Assembly: GCA_951217055.1 (NCBI GenBank)
Contig: OX578280.1
Location: 42,597,882 to 42,661,881 of the forward strand
Direction: 5' to 3'
DNA from: Gerris lacustris
Lineage: Eukaryota > Arthropoda > Insecta > Hemiptera > Gerridae
DNA length: 64,000 nt
The translations under genes were made by a program, and so were the position numbers. This document shows positions 35,136 through 47,166 of the stretch, one piece after another. The notes below the pieces were generated by a model. The model saw nothing but the letters and a program-made list of their open reading frames with translations, made no database searches and was not told the origin of the DNA. The first letter of the stretch is position 1; every line of letters begins with the position of its first letter.

Positions 35136-35752
35136 CCCTTAGTGACATGGCTATAGTGGACAAACAATGAGGCACCCTTATGCCTTATGCGCCAATGCAT
35201 TTTTCAAACCATAAGTAGGTCAAAACGAAATTATCAATTAAGTTTATGCTTATAAACTTAACGAAATTATCTAGCTTGCGTTTTGAAAATGTTGAACTAA
35301 AAAGTCAATTAATGTATTACCTACATATTTATTTCTCAATGATATCATTAATTATAAAAATAAAAATTACTATAACAAAATCAGTAATTACTCCTTCAGC
35401 GTTCTGACTTATTATCGGGCTTTCAACCTTAATTAATTATTATTAGTTGTTAAAGTCCTAAGATAACTCCTCACAACCATCAACCTAATCCGACAACTCA
35501 TGCAAAACCGAAAAATATTGATCAGAAGGCATAATTTCTCTACCGGACATGGTGGCACGGGCACCACGACAAATAAACATGGCAAAACAATGCAGAACGA
35601 AGCAATAATCAAAGCAGACTGTTTCGTCCATTTTAGGGGTCTCTAGTGGTAGGGTAAAGTGAGGGTTTATTGCTCTCACATCGAGAATCTGTGATTTACC
35701 GAAACAATTTGACTAGTGGCACACTCAATGCGTCAGCCTGTGCCTTTAAGGG
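35136..35752 (-). mobile_element. piggyBac-type MITE, copy 2
   Basis: TTAA at 35132-35135 and 35753-35756. It begins CCCTTAGTGACATGGCTATA and ends with the inverted AGCCTGTGCCTTTAAGGG. On the minus strand GCCACCATG starts MSGREIMPSDQYFSVLHELS, then D and a stop, then DGCEELS. This looks like an acidic N-terminal start of a piggyBac transposase whose remainder is deleted. Confidence 0.8.
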
Positions 35753-35881
35753 TTAATGACTTCACAAAACATCCATGCCAAATTTAAAGAAAATTAAAAA
35801 AAAATAAAACATTTGGTCATGACTGTGTAACAAACAAATTTACAGACAGTTGACATGCCAAACATATCTTAACATTTTTTA

Positions 35882-35980
35882 TTGACCCTGTTTTTAGACA
35901 TTACAAAAGCATTTGATACAGGTTCACATGATAAAATGATGAAGGCACTCTACTCTAAAGGTATACGCGGAGCTTGCTTA
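35882..35980 (+). pseudogene. Fragment of a LINE reverse transcriptase
   Basis: One frame reads LFLDITKAFDTGSHDKMMKA and then LYSKGIRG. This is the classic non-LTR reverse-transcriptase motif with the first catalytic aspartate in LDITKAFD. The match stops on both sides after about 33 residues, so this is a short dead scrap of a Jockey- or CR1-like element. Confidence 0.8.
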
Positions 35981-35985
35981 CTATT

Positions 35986-36071
35986 AGAAGAAGAAAAATT
36001 TGAGGATCAGTATTGTTATTTCCTTCTATATTTTTTTCTTATTTGTAGAAATAAAAATTATTATTATTACT

Positions 36072-36102
<31 letters not shown>

Positions 36103-36774
36103 TCCTTTATGGTTGATTGGCTATTTGAATCCACAAAATAAAACTCCATTATGTCCTCAAGACATATTCCAGAGAGTGTTTTTATTTTGATTTGCTATGG
36201 GCAGAGAAAAAGTATATGTGTTGCCATATTACTATTTTGTGGATCTAAACATTTGTTCAACTGTAAATGTTTAGTTCAAGAATGGATAAGAAGAAGGAAG
36301 CATTACTCTCTAGTTAACTTACCTAGAGAAATTTCCTTGAGCGATTATAATTAACGATAGGATATTCATACATTCCATAACTTTAAATGAATATTAAAAT
36401 TGAAGAAATATTAAATTTTGTCTTCAATATTGACAGACACTATCAATAGTAGTCATTATTTTAAATGTATTGACAATTCTCTTGACCGTGCCACTTTACA
36501 TTAGTCCTCTTTGTCTTAGAGTAATTGTTGTGCAAAATATAATCTCTCCTGTGTATAGAAATGGTATATATGTATAAACCTATAGATATCTATAAACCTC
36601 CTCACATCAGCAGATTAACCTTATACCTCACAACTTCACTTTATGTTTCAATATATTTACAAAAACTTATTGAAAAGTGGTAACTTTTGCAACTCTAAGC
36701 AACATAGGGTATTAACATAAAATAAGTGTTTTCATTAATTTATACAGACAAAACACAAACATTTATTTTTGTAC
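35986..36774. other. AT-rich spacer with a C-tract
   Basis: A C-run at about 36077-36102; otherwise no gene or repeat family is recognised. Confidence 0.5.
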
Positions 36775-37242
36775 TTATTGCTTCCGAGCTTACCGAAGGT
36801 AACGGAAGCATTGTGTTCACTTTTGAGAACGAAAAACTTTTATGTCTCTGATTTAAAAAATTCCAAGACAGAAATCCGTTTCAGACATCAGGGAACATTT
36901 TTGGTCTTGTGTCTGTCTGTCTGTCGGTCTGAGTGTCCGCGAATTATGAAACGTGTGGCGATAACTTGAGTAAATGTTGACCGATTTTGATGACATTTGG
37001 TAGACACGTTCATTTTACCAATGCTCAGGACGAGTTCGTTAGACAACATTATCCGTCCAAGTGTTCACACGCAACGCTCGCGTAAACGTGAACTTCAAAT
37101 TTAAATTTGGAATTTTAGGTCAGGAAAAACTTCATCTATTCAATGAGATAAACATTTTTTACAAATACAATATTTTAGTAAAACCAACAGCAACACCGCT
37201 ATGAAGTGTTAAAGATCGCTAAAACTATTAATAGTTTTTACA
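36775..37242 (+). repeat. Interspersed repeat with TGTCTGTC run, copy A
   Basis: Starts at the hairpin TTGCTTCCGAGCTTACCGAA GGTAACGGAAGC and passes AATCCGTTTCAGACATCAGG, GTCTGTCTGTCTGTCGG and GATAACTTGAGTAAATGTTG. It ends at GATCGCTAAAACTATTAATA. Copy B lies inverted at 38572. Confidence 0.75.
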
Positions 37243-38571
37243 AAAATACACAATATAACAATAAAGTAATATAACAATAATGTTAAATGTTAATATAACA
37301 ATAAAGTACATGATAGGATGTGAGGAAGCTATGTGCCACACTAATTGGCAGTCTATTTTTTTTATGTATTCATACTTTAAAAAAAAAAGAAAACAGTTAT
37401 TTGAGTAAAAAAAATATGGCCCAAGTTTTATTAGTCTGATATCAGACAAATATAACCATTTTAACACATTGTAAGTAAAAAAGTACTTAAATAATAATAA
37501 GTAAAATGCACTAGTTGCAATTTAAGAAGGAACTTAATGAAAGGAATGAAGTATTGGCCAACATTTCTCCATACTTTCATATTCATTGAAATAAATGTAA
37601 TGAACTTGCTCTATTACTTCAGATTTCATACAGAGAAAAGGGAGGGGGGAATCCAACTCACAGAATAATTTGCGGGAACCTTCTAAATTGGTAAATTGGG
37701 GTTTTTCAGTACAGTTGAACCTCAATATAATTGACCCTTAACCGGAAAAAAAAAAAATAATATACAAAAATAAAAAAAAAAAAATATAAATATTAATAAA
37801 GACGAGTTTTCTTTGAATTTCCACAAAAGACCTTGCATCCGATTGTTAATATTTGTCCCTGCATCCTGTTTAGTTAATATTCGACAAAAATTGCTTATTA
37901 TAAACCTATATTTAAGTATATCTTCTATTTGCTGTGTTTTGAACACTTTGTTTAGCTAACTACTGAACTTTCATTAATGTACACTTAGGGCATTATTATT
38001 TGAAATAATTATTTGATATGTAACGGACTTTCATAATAGCAGACAATTCTCAGCTCCTATTAGTCTGCAGTAGTGAGGTTCTACATCGGAATTAATTATG
38101 GATTATCAAATCATCCTAGATTTCGATTTGCTACTCTGGTTTCAAAATCTATTTAAATTTTGAAACATGGTAACCCTTGATAACTGTGAATGTTATATAG
38201 GACTTATAGATGGTTCTTAGAACGACTCACTCCACCAATGGAATTATGAAATTTACTGTAGTCATTAATATACCAAATGAAAAAAAAAATAATAATAATA
38301 AAATAAAAAAATGATAATAATAAAATATGTACACTGCCAATTAGAATGGCACTTAGCTTCTTCACTTCCTATCAAGTATACTTTAATGATTTTAGGCTTT
38401 TAAAATCCATTATTGACTAATTTATTTAATTTCCCACCGAATGAAGCCTGGTCGTCTGGTCTCGAGGTCCCTAGGCTTGCTGTGCTATTGAAGAGGTAGG
38501 TCAAATAGAGAGGTGGGGGAACCAAGCCACCTCCTATTCTTCTTGTCTATCTCCGTCCCCCCATTTTCTCC
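37243..38571. other. Spacer between inverted repeat copies, with a pogo-like MITE
   Basis: Contains a probable pogo-like MITE at 37711-38084 (CAGTTGAACCTCAATATAAT on the left, AGTGAGGTTCTACATC on the right, inverted). The remaining DNA is AT-rich with no exon. Confidence 0.45.
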
Positions 38572-39017
38572 TTAATAAAAACTATTAATAGTTTTAGCGA
38601 TCTTTAACACCTTATAGTGGTGTCACTGTTGGTTTTATTAAAAATTGTACTTGAAAAAAAAGTTTGTCTCATTGAATAGATGAAGTTAGATTTTTTTCCT
38701 GACCTAAAATTCTAATTTTAAATTTGTTCCATCCTGGGCATTGGTAAAATGAACATGTCAAACAAATTTAATCAAAATCGGTCTACTTTTACTCAAGTTA
38801 TCGTTACACGGTTACACGTTTCAGGGGACGCGGACACAAAGACCGACAGACAGACAGATAGACAGACAGGAGACCAAAAATGTTGTCAAACGAGACCGAA
38901 CCTGATGTCTGAAACGGATTTCTGCCTTGGAATTTTTAAAATCGGAGACATAACATTTTTTCATACTCAAAAGTGAACACAATGCTTCCATTACTTTCGG
39001 TAAGCTCGGAAGCAATA
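38572..39017 (-). repeat. Interspersed repeat with TGTCTGTC run, copy B
   Basis: Inverted relative to 36775-37242: it begins AACTATTAATAGTTTTAGCG, carries GACCGACAGACAGACAG and AACGGATTTCTGCCTTGG, and ends TTCGGTAAGCTCGGAAGCAA. The two copies could form a large hairpin with a 1.3 kb loop. Confidence 0.75.
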
Positions 39018-39095
39018 AAACATCCAAATATTATATTAAATTCAGTCAAGACTTTCCCTTTATGACTTAATTAGGTAATTAAACAAAATAATTGC

Positions 39096-39138
<43 letters not shown>

Positions 39139-41279
39139 GTACTTTCGGAAATCAAGTGCGTGACAGACAAACAGAGAAGCTCAAGAAAGTGCAACATTAC
39201 ATGGGACACCAACATGTCTTTAACTGCGACTTTCAGATAACCACAATGTGTTTCACGTCCTTATATACATATAAGCTTAAAAAATAAATAAACAGTATTA
39301 TTATTGTTATAAAATAATAAGGGAAAATTTATCAATTTATAATTTCAAGATAAAAACTACTTTTTATATACTATGTTTTTAAATTTTCTGTTGAATCGTA
39401 TGTAATGTTGATAATTGTTATTGTTATATAATATATAATGTTAGTGAAAAAAAAAAAAAAAAAAAAAAATAGTTCCGAATTTATTTACTTCACATAAATG
39501 ACAACCATAGAAAGCTGATCTCTTAAACCTATAAAAGGACAAATCTTTGTACAACGGATCTCCCCAACACCAAATCTAAACCGTGCCATCGATATATTTG
39601 AAATAATATAAATAAATAATCGATAAGTAATATAATCGATATTTCCTGTTTTGCTGTCATTCAATGTTTATCTATCACAAATTTGAGACCCGTCAAAATG
39701 AAGATTGCGTAAATATGGGATATGGCAAAACAAATAAAATAACTAGCGGATTTTTTCCGAACTAACTTTCCGTACAGCAAAATTTGCTGAAAACCAATTA
39801 AATTCTGCTGAAAGATGGCTAAAAGTATTAAAATAATGCATTTTCATCGTGTTCTGAGCTATGCTAAAAGTTTCAAATGTCTAGCTATTAGGGAAGTTAG
39901 TTAGAAATCGATTGCCAGATTTGTACCGGACAAACAAACCAACAAACAAACAAACAAGAAAACAAGCTAATAAAAACATAGTAAAAATTAATGAATTACA
40001 TACCTGTATATTTGACGATCATTTTGGTATTCTTTCTCAATTTTTTAGTCATCACGAAAAATAGTCAACACACACGTATTTTTAAACTTTAGAATTTAAA
40101 AAACATATGTTGGTTTTAATAAACTTTATCTATATTTTCTTCTAAATATTATATCTAAACTCACTATATATCACAAATGTAATAAAAAAAAAAAAAAAAA
40201 AAAATACAAATACCTACTTCATTATATTAATTTATAAATATTATTTTTTTAAAAAAAGGAAATAATAATAAAGTAATTAAAAGTAAAATAAATTATGATA
40301 TTTTTTCATAAGTAAAAAGTAAATAATTAATAATTATTATATTAAAATGATTTTTAATCTTAAAATTTTATAGTAAATAAACTGTTTTATTTATTTATTT
40401 TTTTAAATCAATAAAGCAGTGTATTCTTAAAATTAACTAGTATTTTTATATAATATAATAAGAGTATTTTTTCACTGTAATAAAAATAAAATAATGTTTT
40501 TATACTTATATAAATGAATCTAGCTCCAACAAGGAACAACTAAGTTAGAATAGATTCTAAAGTTAAAAAAAAAAAATAGCATTCTAAAAGAAAAAAAGAT
40601 AAAAAGAAAGGACAGATTACAAATAAAAGAGACTAAAAATCACGAACCCCTCTCTGACCTTGTACTAAAACGAGCTTATAGTATTCAAGTATTAAATTGC
40701 ATTCTATTTTAAACCATTACAAAAAACAATAATTTTTTTCCTGGTTAATAAATTATATTTTTCTTTTTAAAATAAAATTTTAAAAAAAGAAAGAAAGGAA
40801 AAAAAATATAAAAAATCTAAGTAGACTTATAGTGTAAGAAAGGAGTGAGTATTGTGACTGACTAATAGAGAGTGAGATTCAACCAAGCATAATAGCCAAT
40901 GCTGAGGAAAGCAATATTACATAATTAACTCATTACAAACTAAAAAACAATACCTCATAATGTTTATGCTGAAAAACAATCATATTACTTAATCTTATAA
41001 TGTAGTAATCACTAAAATACTTACAAAAACAATTTTTTTTTTAAAGAAATAATAATTAACACACACACACCAGAGGAAACATGTTTATTTTTGGGTTTCC
41101 AAAAAGAAGTCCATACATAAACACCTGCTTGTTCATAAATCTCTAAAAACGATAATATTTTATTGATTTTGTGATGAGTGCTCAGTTTCTTGGAAACTTT
41201 AACATTACCAAGAGTAAACTACCCTCAATTTTTATGGTATCTAAAATATTAATTAGAAAAGTGGTTAAGAATAATTGTC

Positions 41280-41310
<31 letters not shown>

Positions 41311-41745
41311 CCGTTTAGTATTAAATATTTTTATTTTTTCTTTAATTTATGATTTACTTAAAAATAAAAAAATAAGCTAATATAAATATAAAAAACATAT
41401 TTATGGTTGGTTTCACAAAAAATAATTAATAATTTTTAGAAAAGTGGATAAGAACTGTAAAAAAAACCTGGTTAATATTAAATATTTTGATTTATTTTAT
41501 GATTAACTGAAAAATAAAATAATAAGCTAATTCATAGATGTATGTATAAAAAAACAAAAACAACATTTTTTGTTGTTGTTTGGTGTCACAAAAAAATAAT
41601 TAATCATTTATATATTCTTCAGTTAATCCCTTATATTCCCTATATTCTTTTTCTTATTGGGCTCTAGGGATGATCATTAAAAAATCATTTTTATTTATTT
41701 ATTTTCAAAAAATATAATCAGTGTTTTATATTTATATTAAAAACC

Positions 41746-41776
<31 letters not shown>

Positions 41777-44015
41777 GGAGGTAGCAAATTTTAATAAAAA
41801 TGATAGTATCATTCCTAAATCAAAGAAAAATCTAGTTTTTGACAAATAATAGGGGTAATTAAATTATGAGAGTAATTAACTCAAGTAATTATGAATATGA
41901 GAAAATTTAATATAAGTAGCATGTACAAAAGTATACATAGAGAAGAAAAATATTTTGATCCATTTACAAGTTTCAGGGTCCATTGAATCAAAAAAGTAAT
42001 TTCTTTTATAAAAGAAAGTAATCTGTAATCTTTGTTGATTAATTAAATAACCAGGTGTTAAGCATAAACTTTTTGTTTATGATTAAAATGCAGTGTGAAC
42101 TTTTAGTTGTTAGCTTATTGTTTGATTTTCAGAAAAAAACTAAAATTTAATATTTACTTTTTTTTGCAATTCTGAACCACTCTTCTAAATAATATTTTTG
42201 GATACCATCAAAAATAAGGACAGTATACTCTTAATAAAGTTTTCAAGGACCTGATCAGACTCTGTAGACAAAATTAATAAACTATTATTCTTTTTTTTGA
42301 GGTTTAAGAACAAGTAGGAATTTTTATAAAGAAGAATTTTTTTTTAAAAAAACCCACAAAAATTATTTTTCCCTCTTAGATATTCTATCTTAAGACAAAC
42401 TGTATAATCTTGATTTATTAAAATATAATTATCCATTTACTTTTCCATATGGGAGAGTATATAAAAGAAATTATTGTGACAGCGCTATAATTTGATTTTT
42501 GTTTTTACACGTGTAAGTTCTTCTGAGTCAGATTTTATTTTTTTTTTGTAGGGAAAATTTCCACTTTACTCTCAAATGGGGAACTTTTTGTATAATTACT
42601 ATTATATTTATATTATACTGAGGAGATCCGTAGATTCTAAAAAACTGAACTGATTACACTGAAATTTAATGTTCACATACTAATCATACTCGCAGACAAA
42701 ATTTAGAAATAAATGTTCAGCTTTAAATTTAGGGTTGCTTTCTCTCAAAAAATCTGGAAAATCATTCCTAAACAGACGATTTCATGATCAAAAAAAAATC
42801 CCAAGAAAAATCTAGTTTTTGACAAACAATAGGGGTCAGAGGGTCTCAATTTCATCTCGGGAAAGATTTTGGAATTTTTTTTTGTGTCAAATTTTAATAT
42901 TAAAAATAACAGTAATCTGTAATCTGTGTTAAATAATTTTGACAAACAGTTATGTATTACATTAGCTTTAACTGATCAAATTTGTTCTTTCAGTTTTTTT
43001 TCTCTTTGTAAATAATTATTTTAATTTCCGTTACTTACATAACAAATTCTTCTATGTAATTTATACTTACACACATTAATGAATTTTTTATACAGTAAAC
43101 ACATTATAAATTTGTAGTATAAATGAAATATAAACTACATTAATTTCACTAGAAAAATTTAGCTCATAATTATTTATTATAGCCACGAACCACCAAAGTC
43201 CAGTTTCACATCACCTCAAATTAATATGAAACCTCTGACTACCTTAAATAAAAAATTTAACCACCAGTAACTATCTCAAATTAATAATATAACTTCAAAT
43301 TAAAAGTTACAGAAATCAAATTGAAAAAAAATAAATTCACTTATTTTCTAACCAAAAACACGGTAATACATTTACTGACAGAATACTTAAAAACATAACT
43401 GTAAAGCTTTTTTTTGTTAATAACAATAGATAAAAAAACAAAAAAAAAAAAAACAAAAAAAAAAAAACCAAGAGATAAGGATTTAGTTCAAAATAAACAA
43501 ACTCAAGATGTTGTCAATTAAATATCTGACACGGGTAATTAATGTTATATTTAAGTGCCTTAACAAATGTCAGAAAATTGTGTTTAAAAAAAAAAATGAA
43601 AAGAAACCTATATTATTATTGTACTGACGGCTTTTAGGCTTTTGATAATATAAACATCAAACACAATTAAACAATGACAACAATATAAAACTGTTGGTTT
43701 TTTTTGTAACTATGTGCGTTGTATTAGTTTAAACATTTACTTTAGCAAATATTTACAAAACAAACATTTTTATAAGGAAATATAATAAATAAGTCATATG
43801 TTGTAAAATACAGCAAATATTTCCTTCCTTACTGAGATGAAATAATTCTGGGAAGATAAAAATAAATGTGTGTAATTTAATTTCACAATGTGTGTAATTT
43901 AATTTCAAAATTCACAACTTTGAATTTTAGATCCAATATACTCCTCGTCAAAAGTATTGAAACACTAACAGTAAAAATTTTACAAAAAAATAAAAAAATA
44001 ATAATTGGCCACCCT
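39018..44015. other. Gene-free AT-rich DNA
   Basis: About 5 kb with long A and T homopolymers (39099-39135, 39450-39469, 41281-41307, 41748-41775). A retroposon-like end with repeated ACAAACAAAC occurs near 39780-39960. Two similar phrases AGAAAAATCTAGTTTTTGAC occur at 41825 and 42806. A Tc1-like terminus TATACTCCTCGTCAAAAGTA lies at 43935. No exon is recognised. Confidence 0.5.
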
Positions 44016-44019
44016 TTAA

Positions 44020-44505
44020 CCCTTAGTAGCACGGCTATAGTGGATAAACAATGAGGCACGGGCGCCGTATACACCAATGCATTCTTCAAACCATAAATAG
44101 GTCAAATCCAGATGATCTAGATTGCGTTTTGGAAATGTTGGACTAAAAAGTCAATTAATGTATTACATATTTATTTCTCAGCACTTCTTTAGATTGTAAC
44201 TCCCCTTGTAAAAAAACAAAGGGGAGTAACATTCTAAAGAAGGTGCACGGAATGTTCTTCTTTAGACTGTCAATCCCCTTATAAAAACAGAAGTGTGATA
44301 TTCCAGTGCACCAAGACAAATAAACACGGCAAAACAATGTAGAACGAAGCAATAATCAAAGCAGACTGTTTCATCCGTTTTAGGGGTCTCTAGTGGTAGG
44401 GTAGAGTGAGGGTTTATTATTCTCACATCTGTGATTTGAATCTGTGATTTACAGAAACTTTTTTACTCGTGGCGCACTCAATGGGCCAGCCCATGTCTCT
44501 AAGGG
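44020..44505 (-). mobile_element. piggyBac-type MITE, copy 3, with nested insertion
   Basis: TTAA at 44016-44019 and 44506-44509. It begins CCCTTAGTAGCACGGCTATA and ends CCATGTCTCTAAGGG. The outer parts match 35136-35752, but the centre is replaced by a hairpin-rich insert at 44180-44305. Confidence 0.8.
44180..44305. mobile_element. Hairpin-rich insert nested in piggyBac-type copy 3
   Basis: CTTCTTTAGATTGTAACTCC CCTT faces AAGGGGAGTAACATTCTAAAG, and CTTCTTTAGACTGTCAATCC follows, then CCTTATAAAAACAGAAGTGTG. The same words occur at 15880-16005. About 220 bases of the host element (around the ATG) are missing, so the event was not a clean insertion. Confidence 0.7.
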
Positions 44506-44509
44506 TTAA

Positions 44510-45884
44510 GGATTAACTTCCTTAGAGAAGCCTATCCAAAAAATTCAACTTCCTAGCTTGAGAAGACTTTATTTCAGACCCCCTCCACTTAACCTCTTAA
44601 GAGTCTAAGTCCAAAATAATATGCTTGTTAGCGAATTTTCAAAGAAAATTACGCTATTGCAATGGCTTCAAAATTTTGGTAATGCAAATTTTTGAAAATT
44701 TTTTCCATGGAAATCCGTTTTAGACCATTCTGAATCGATTCCTAAAATTTAACACTTTTTTTTATGTATGTATGTATATATGTATGTATATATGCATGTA
44801 TATATATGTATGTATATATGTATGTATATATGTGTCACTCCAGACGATATCTCCCCTTAGGGTTCAACGATATCTCCACTTAAAAATTTCAAACAAATTT
44901 TAAAATGTCAATAATATCAAAAGAAAGGATGAGTTCATTGGTCAGAATTTTTGGAGTTCATTTAGGGGTCAAATTTTTACAATTTAGGGTCAAAAATAGC
45001 ATAAAAACGTGTTTTTTCCATTTTACCCCCCTTTTATATGAAAATATGATAAAAGTGTACATAACAACAATTACTGTACTCTTAAAGAGCTTTCCAACGA
45101 CATGCATCTTGAAGGGTAAATACGATTTTGACTTTTGTACCTCGTACCCCTGTGTACCAAATTTTTTTTTCACCCATGCAAATTCTAAACCAAAATTTTC
45201 CTATATTATCATATGCTAATAATAAGCAGATTTCATTGAAAATTCGCTCATTAAGTCATGATGCATGACTGGACTTTTTTTAAAATTAGCCATAATATAA
45301 ACATCTGAAGAGTACTAATTGAAGAGTACAAATTTTGTCCAAACATTAAATATAGAACGGTGCCAATAATCAGGATTCAATTTCAGTGAAAAAAAACAAA
45401 AACATCTTGTACAAGGAATATTTTTGTTTGTTTTGAAATTAAAATATGTAATAGTTTAACTACATTAATGCCATTGCTCATTCTGATTTACTTATATAAC
45501 CAATAAAATTGACTTTTGAACAAATATAGCAAAAAAAACTTTTCATTTTTTTTTTTTTTTTTTTACATTGGGGATATCTACTTCTATTGGTTTATTTTGA
45601 AATCCAAATAATTTGATCCGGAAGGGGCCTGGTCCCAATTAATCTGGATTATCTACCCTCTACTAAATAACTAAATCTACGCTGAACTAAATTTTTAAAT
45701 TCGGTACCATCTCTGTTAATAGATTAGGGATACAAGAAGTGTTCTAGAGAAAAAATGAAGATTCAATATAAAACAAAACGATGTGCCAGTAAAAAAAAAA
45801 GAAATTATGTTCTAAGTTACTACTCAAGATGTCAGAAATCATGATTAATTAAATAAAATTACTCACCTGATGAAGTAGTCCAAT
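44510..45884. other. Gene-free DNA with TATG-type microsatellite
   Basis: A degenerate ATGTATGTATAT tract lies at 44763-44831. It is followed by a stretch of mixed composition with a 104-codon frame at 44905-45219 on the plus strand, for which I recognise no product. A T-run lies near 45547-45564. Confidence 0.45.
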
Positions 45885-46006
45885 AAAATGTATAAAAATT
45901 CATATTTTACGATTTTGGTAGTATTCATACTACAGAACGATTAAATTTTAATTTAAATCAAGTTATAATTATTATTAACTACGGGAAACAGACAGAGAAA
46001 AATACA

Positions 46007-46079
46007 CTCCAGCGCCGGGATTTGAACCACGGGCCTCTATATTTCCAGTATAGCGCTCTACCAACTAAGCTACGCAGGA
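46007..46079 (-). tRNA. tRNA-like head (anticodon position GGA), retroposon-derived
   Basis: 73 bases that fold as a cloverleaf: acceptor TCCTGCG with CGCTGGA (one mismatch), D stem GCTT with GAGC, anticodon arm CTATA-CTGGAAA-TATAG, T loop TTCAAAT with a bulged T in its stem. No long variable arm, unlike a true serine tRNA. Confidence 0.45.
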
Positions 46080-46295
46080 GAATGATAGCTTAGTTGGTAG
46101 AGCGCTATACTGGAAATATAGAGGCCCTAATTCTATTGATTGTACTAGGTACAGGTACTAATTGGGTACTTTATAATTATAAGCGTTATTTCTCGGTCTA
46201 GTTCTATGTCATTAATGTTGACTTCTAAGACTTATGTGGAATATTGAAAGCTTAAATTCGGGACAAGGTATCATTAACGTCAGAGAAACTTATTC

Positions 46296-46368
46296 TCCTG
46301 CGTAGCTTAGTTGGTAGAGCGCTATACTGGAAATATAGAGGCCCGTGGTTCAAATCCCGGCGCTGGAG
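46296..46368 (+). tRNA. tRNA-like head (anticodon position GGA), retroposon-derived
   Basis: Same 73-base cloverleaf as the antisense copy at 46007-46079, with box A TAGCTTAGTTGGTAGAGC and box B GGTTCAAATCC intact. It could still drive RNA polymerase III transcription of the retroposon. As a tRNA gene it is doubtful. Confidence 0.5.
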
Positions 46369-46438
46369 TGTATTTTTCTCTGTCTGTTTCCCGTAGTTAA
46401 TAATAATTATAACTTGATTTAAATTAAAATGTATAAAA

Positions 46439-47113
46439 TAAACAACTTATCTTTAGGAGAATTAACGATTATAACTTTGGTCTTATATCTTGAAATCATA
46501 AAATAATTTGTGTTTAATCCTGTATTTCATTAAAAATAATCAGTAATTGTTATTGTTTATAATTTTCTTTAATTTGGTTTAGTTAATCTTTGTTTAGATT
46601 TAAGTTATTTTTTATGTTCTTTTTTGTCTGGTAGTCAAACCTGACTAGGCATTGTTTTTGTATTACTTCATATAGCACTTACTCATCACAATTATGTTTT
46701 CATTTAGATTATCTATATTTACTTTAATATCTTAAATATTTTTATATCTTGAAACATTATCTATCTGTGAATTATCCTATCTCTGCATTTCTAATTTATG
46801 CCTATATCTTCATCTACTTACCTGGTATTGTACTTTTATCATTTAAGCTATCCTTTTTTTATACCTTATATACAAGAACAAATTTTTATTATTTCCCATC
46901 ATTTGTAATTTAATATCCTTAATAAATACAGTCCGCAAGCTTTGTAACTTTTGATTATATTTTTTATTATCACCTTTAATATTATGTTTTGTTAATGTTT
47001 GTAATTATAACCTCTAAATTAAATATTTATCAGTCTGGGTAATTGGAATTGTTATATTTCACTTCTAGTTTTATATTAATTATTTCCCTCCCGACGAAAC
47101 TAAAAGGTGAAAA

Positions 47114-47166
<53 letters not shown>

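Larger units (their letters stand above)
45898..46425 (-). mobile_element. tRNA-foldback retroposon, composite unit
   Basis: A 13 bp direct repeat AAAATGTATAAAA flanks it (45885-45897 and 46426-46438). From the left: long antisense tail, antisense tRNA-like sequence (46007-46079), five bases, sense tRNA part (46085-46127), an internal segment of about 165 bp, a full sense tRNA-like sequence (46296-46368) and a short sense tail ending GATTTAAATTAAAAT. The internal segment matches 27631-27796 inverted. Confidence 0.85.

Noticed and set aside
45860..45900. Hammerhead ribozyme core (CTGATGA) near the left flank of the 45.9 kb unit
   Set aside because: CTGATGAAGTAG is present but no matching GAAA strand and stems were found at a sensible distance.
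46007..46368. A pair of functional tRNA genes
   Set aside because: Both lie inside an insertion with a 13 bp direct repeat, the anticodon and variable-arm type do not agree, and the T stem has a bulge.
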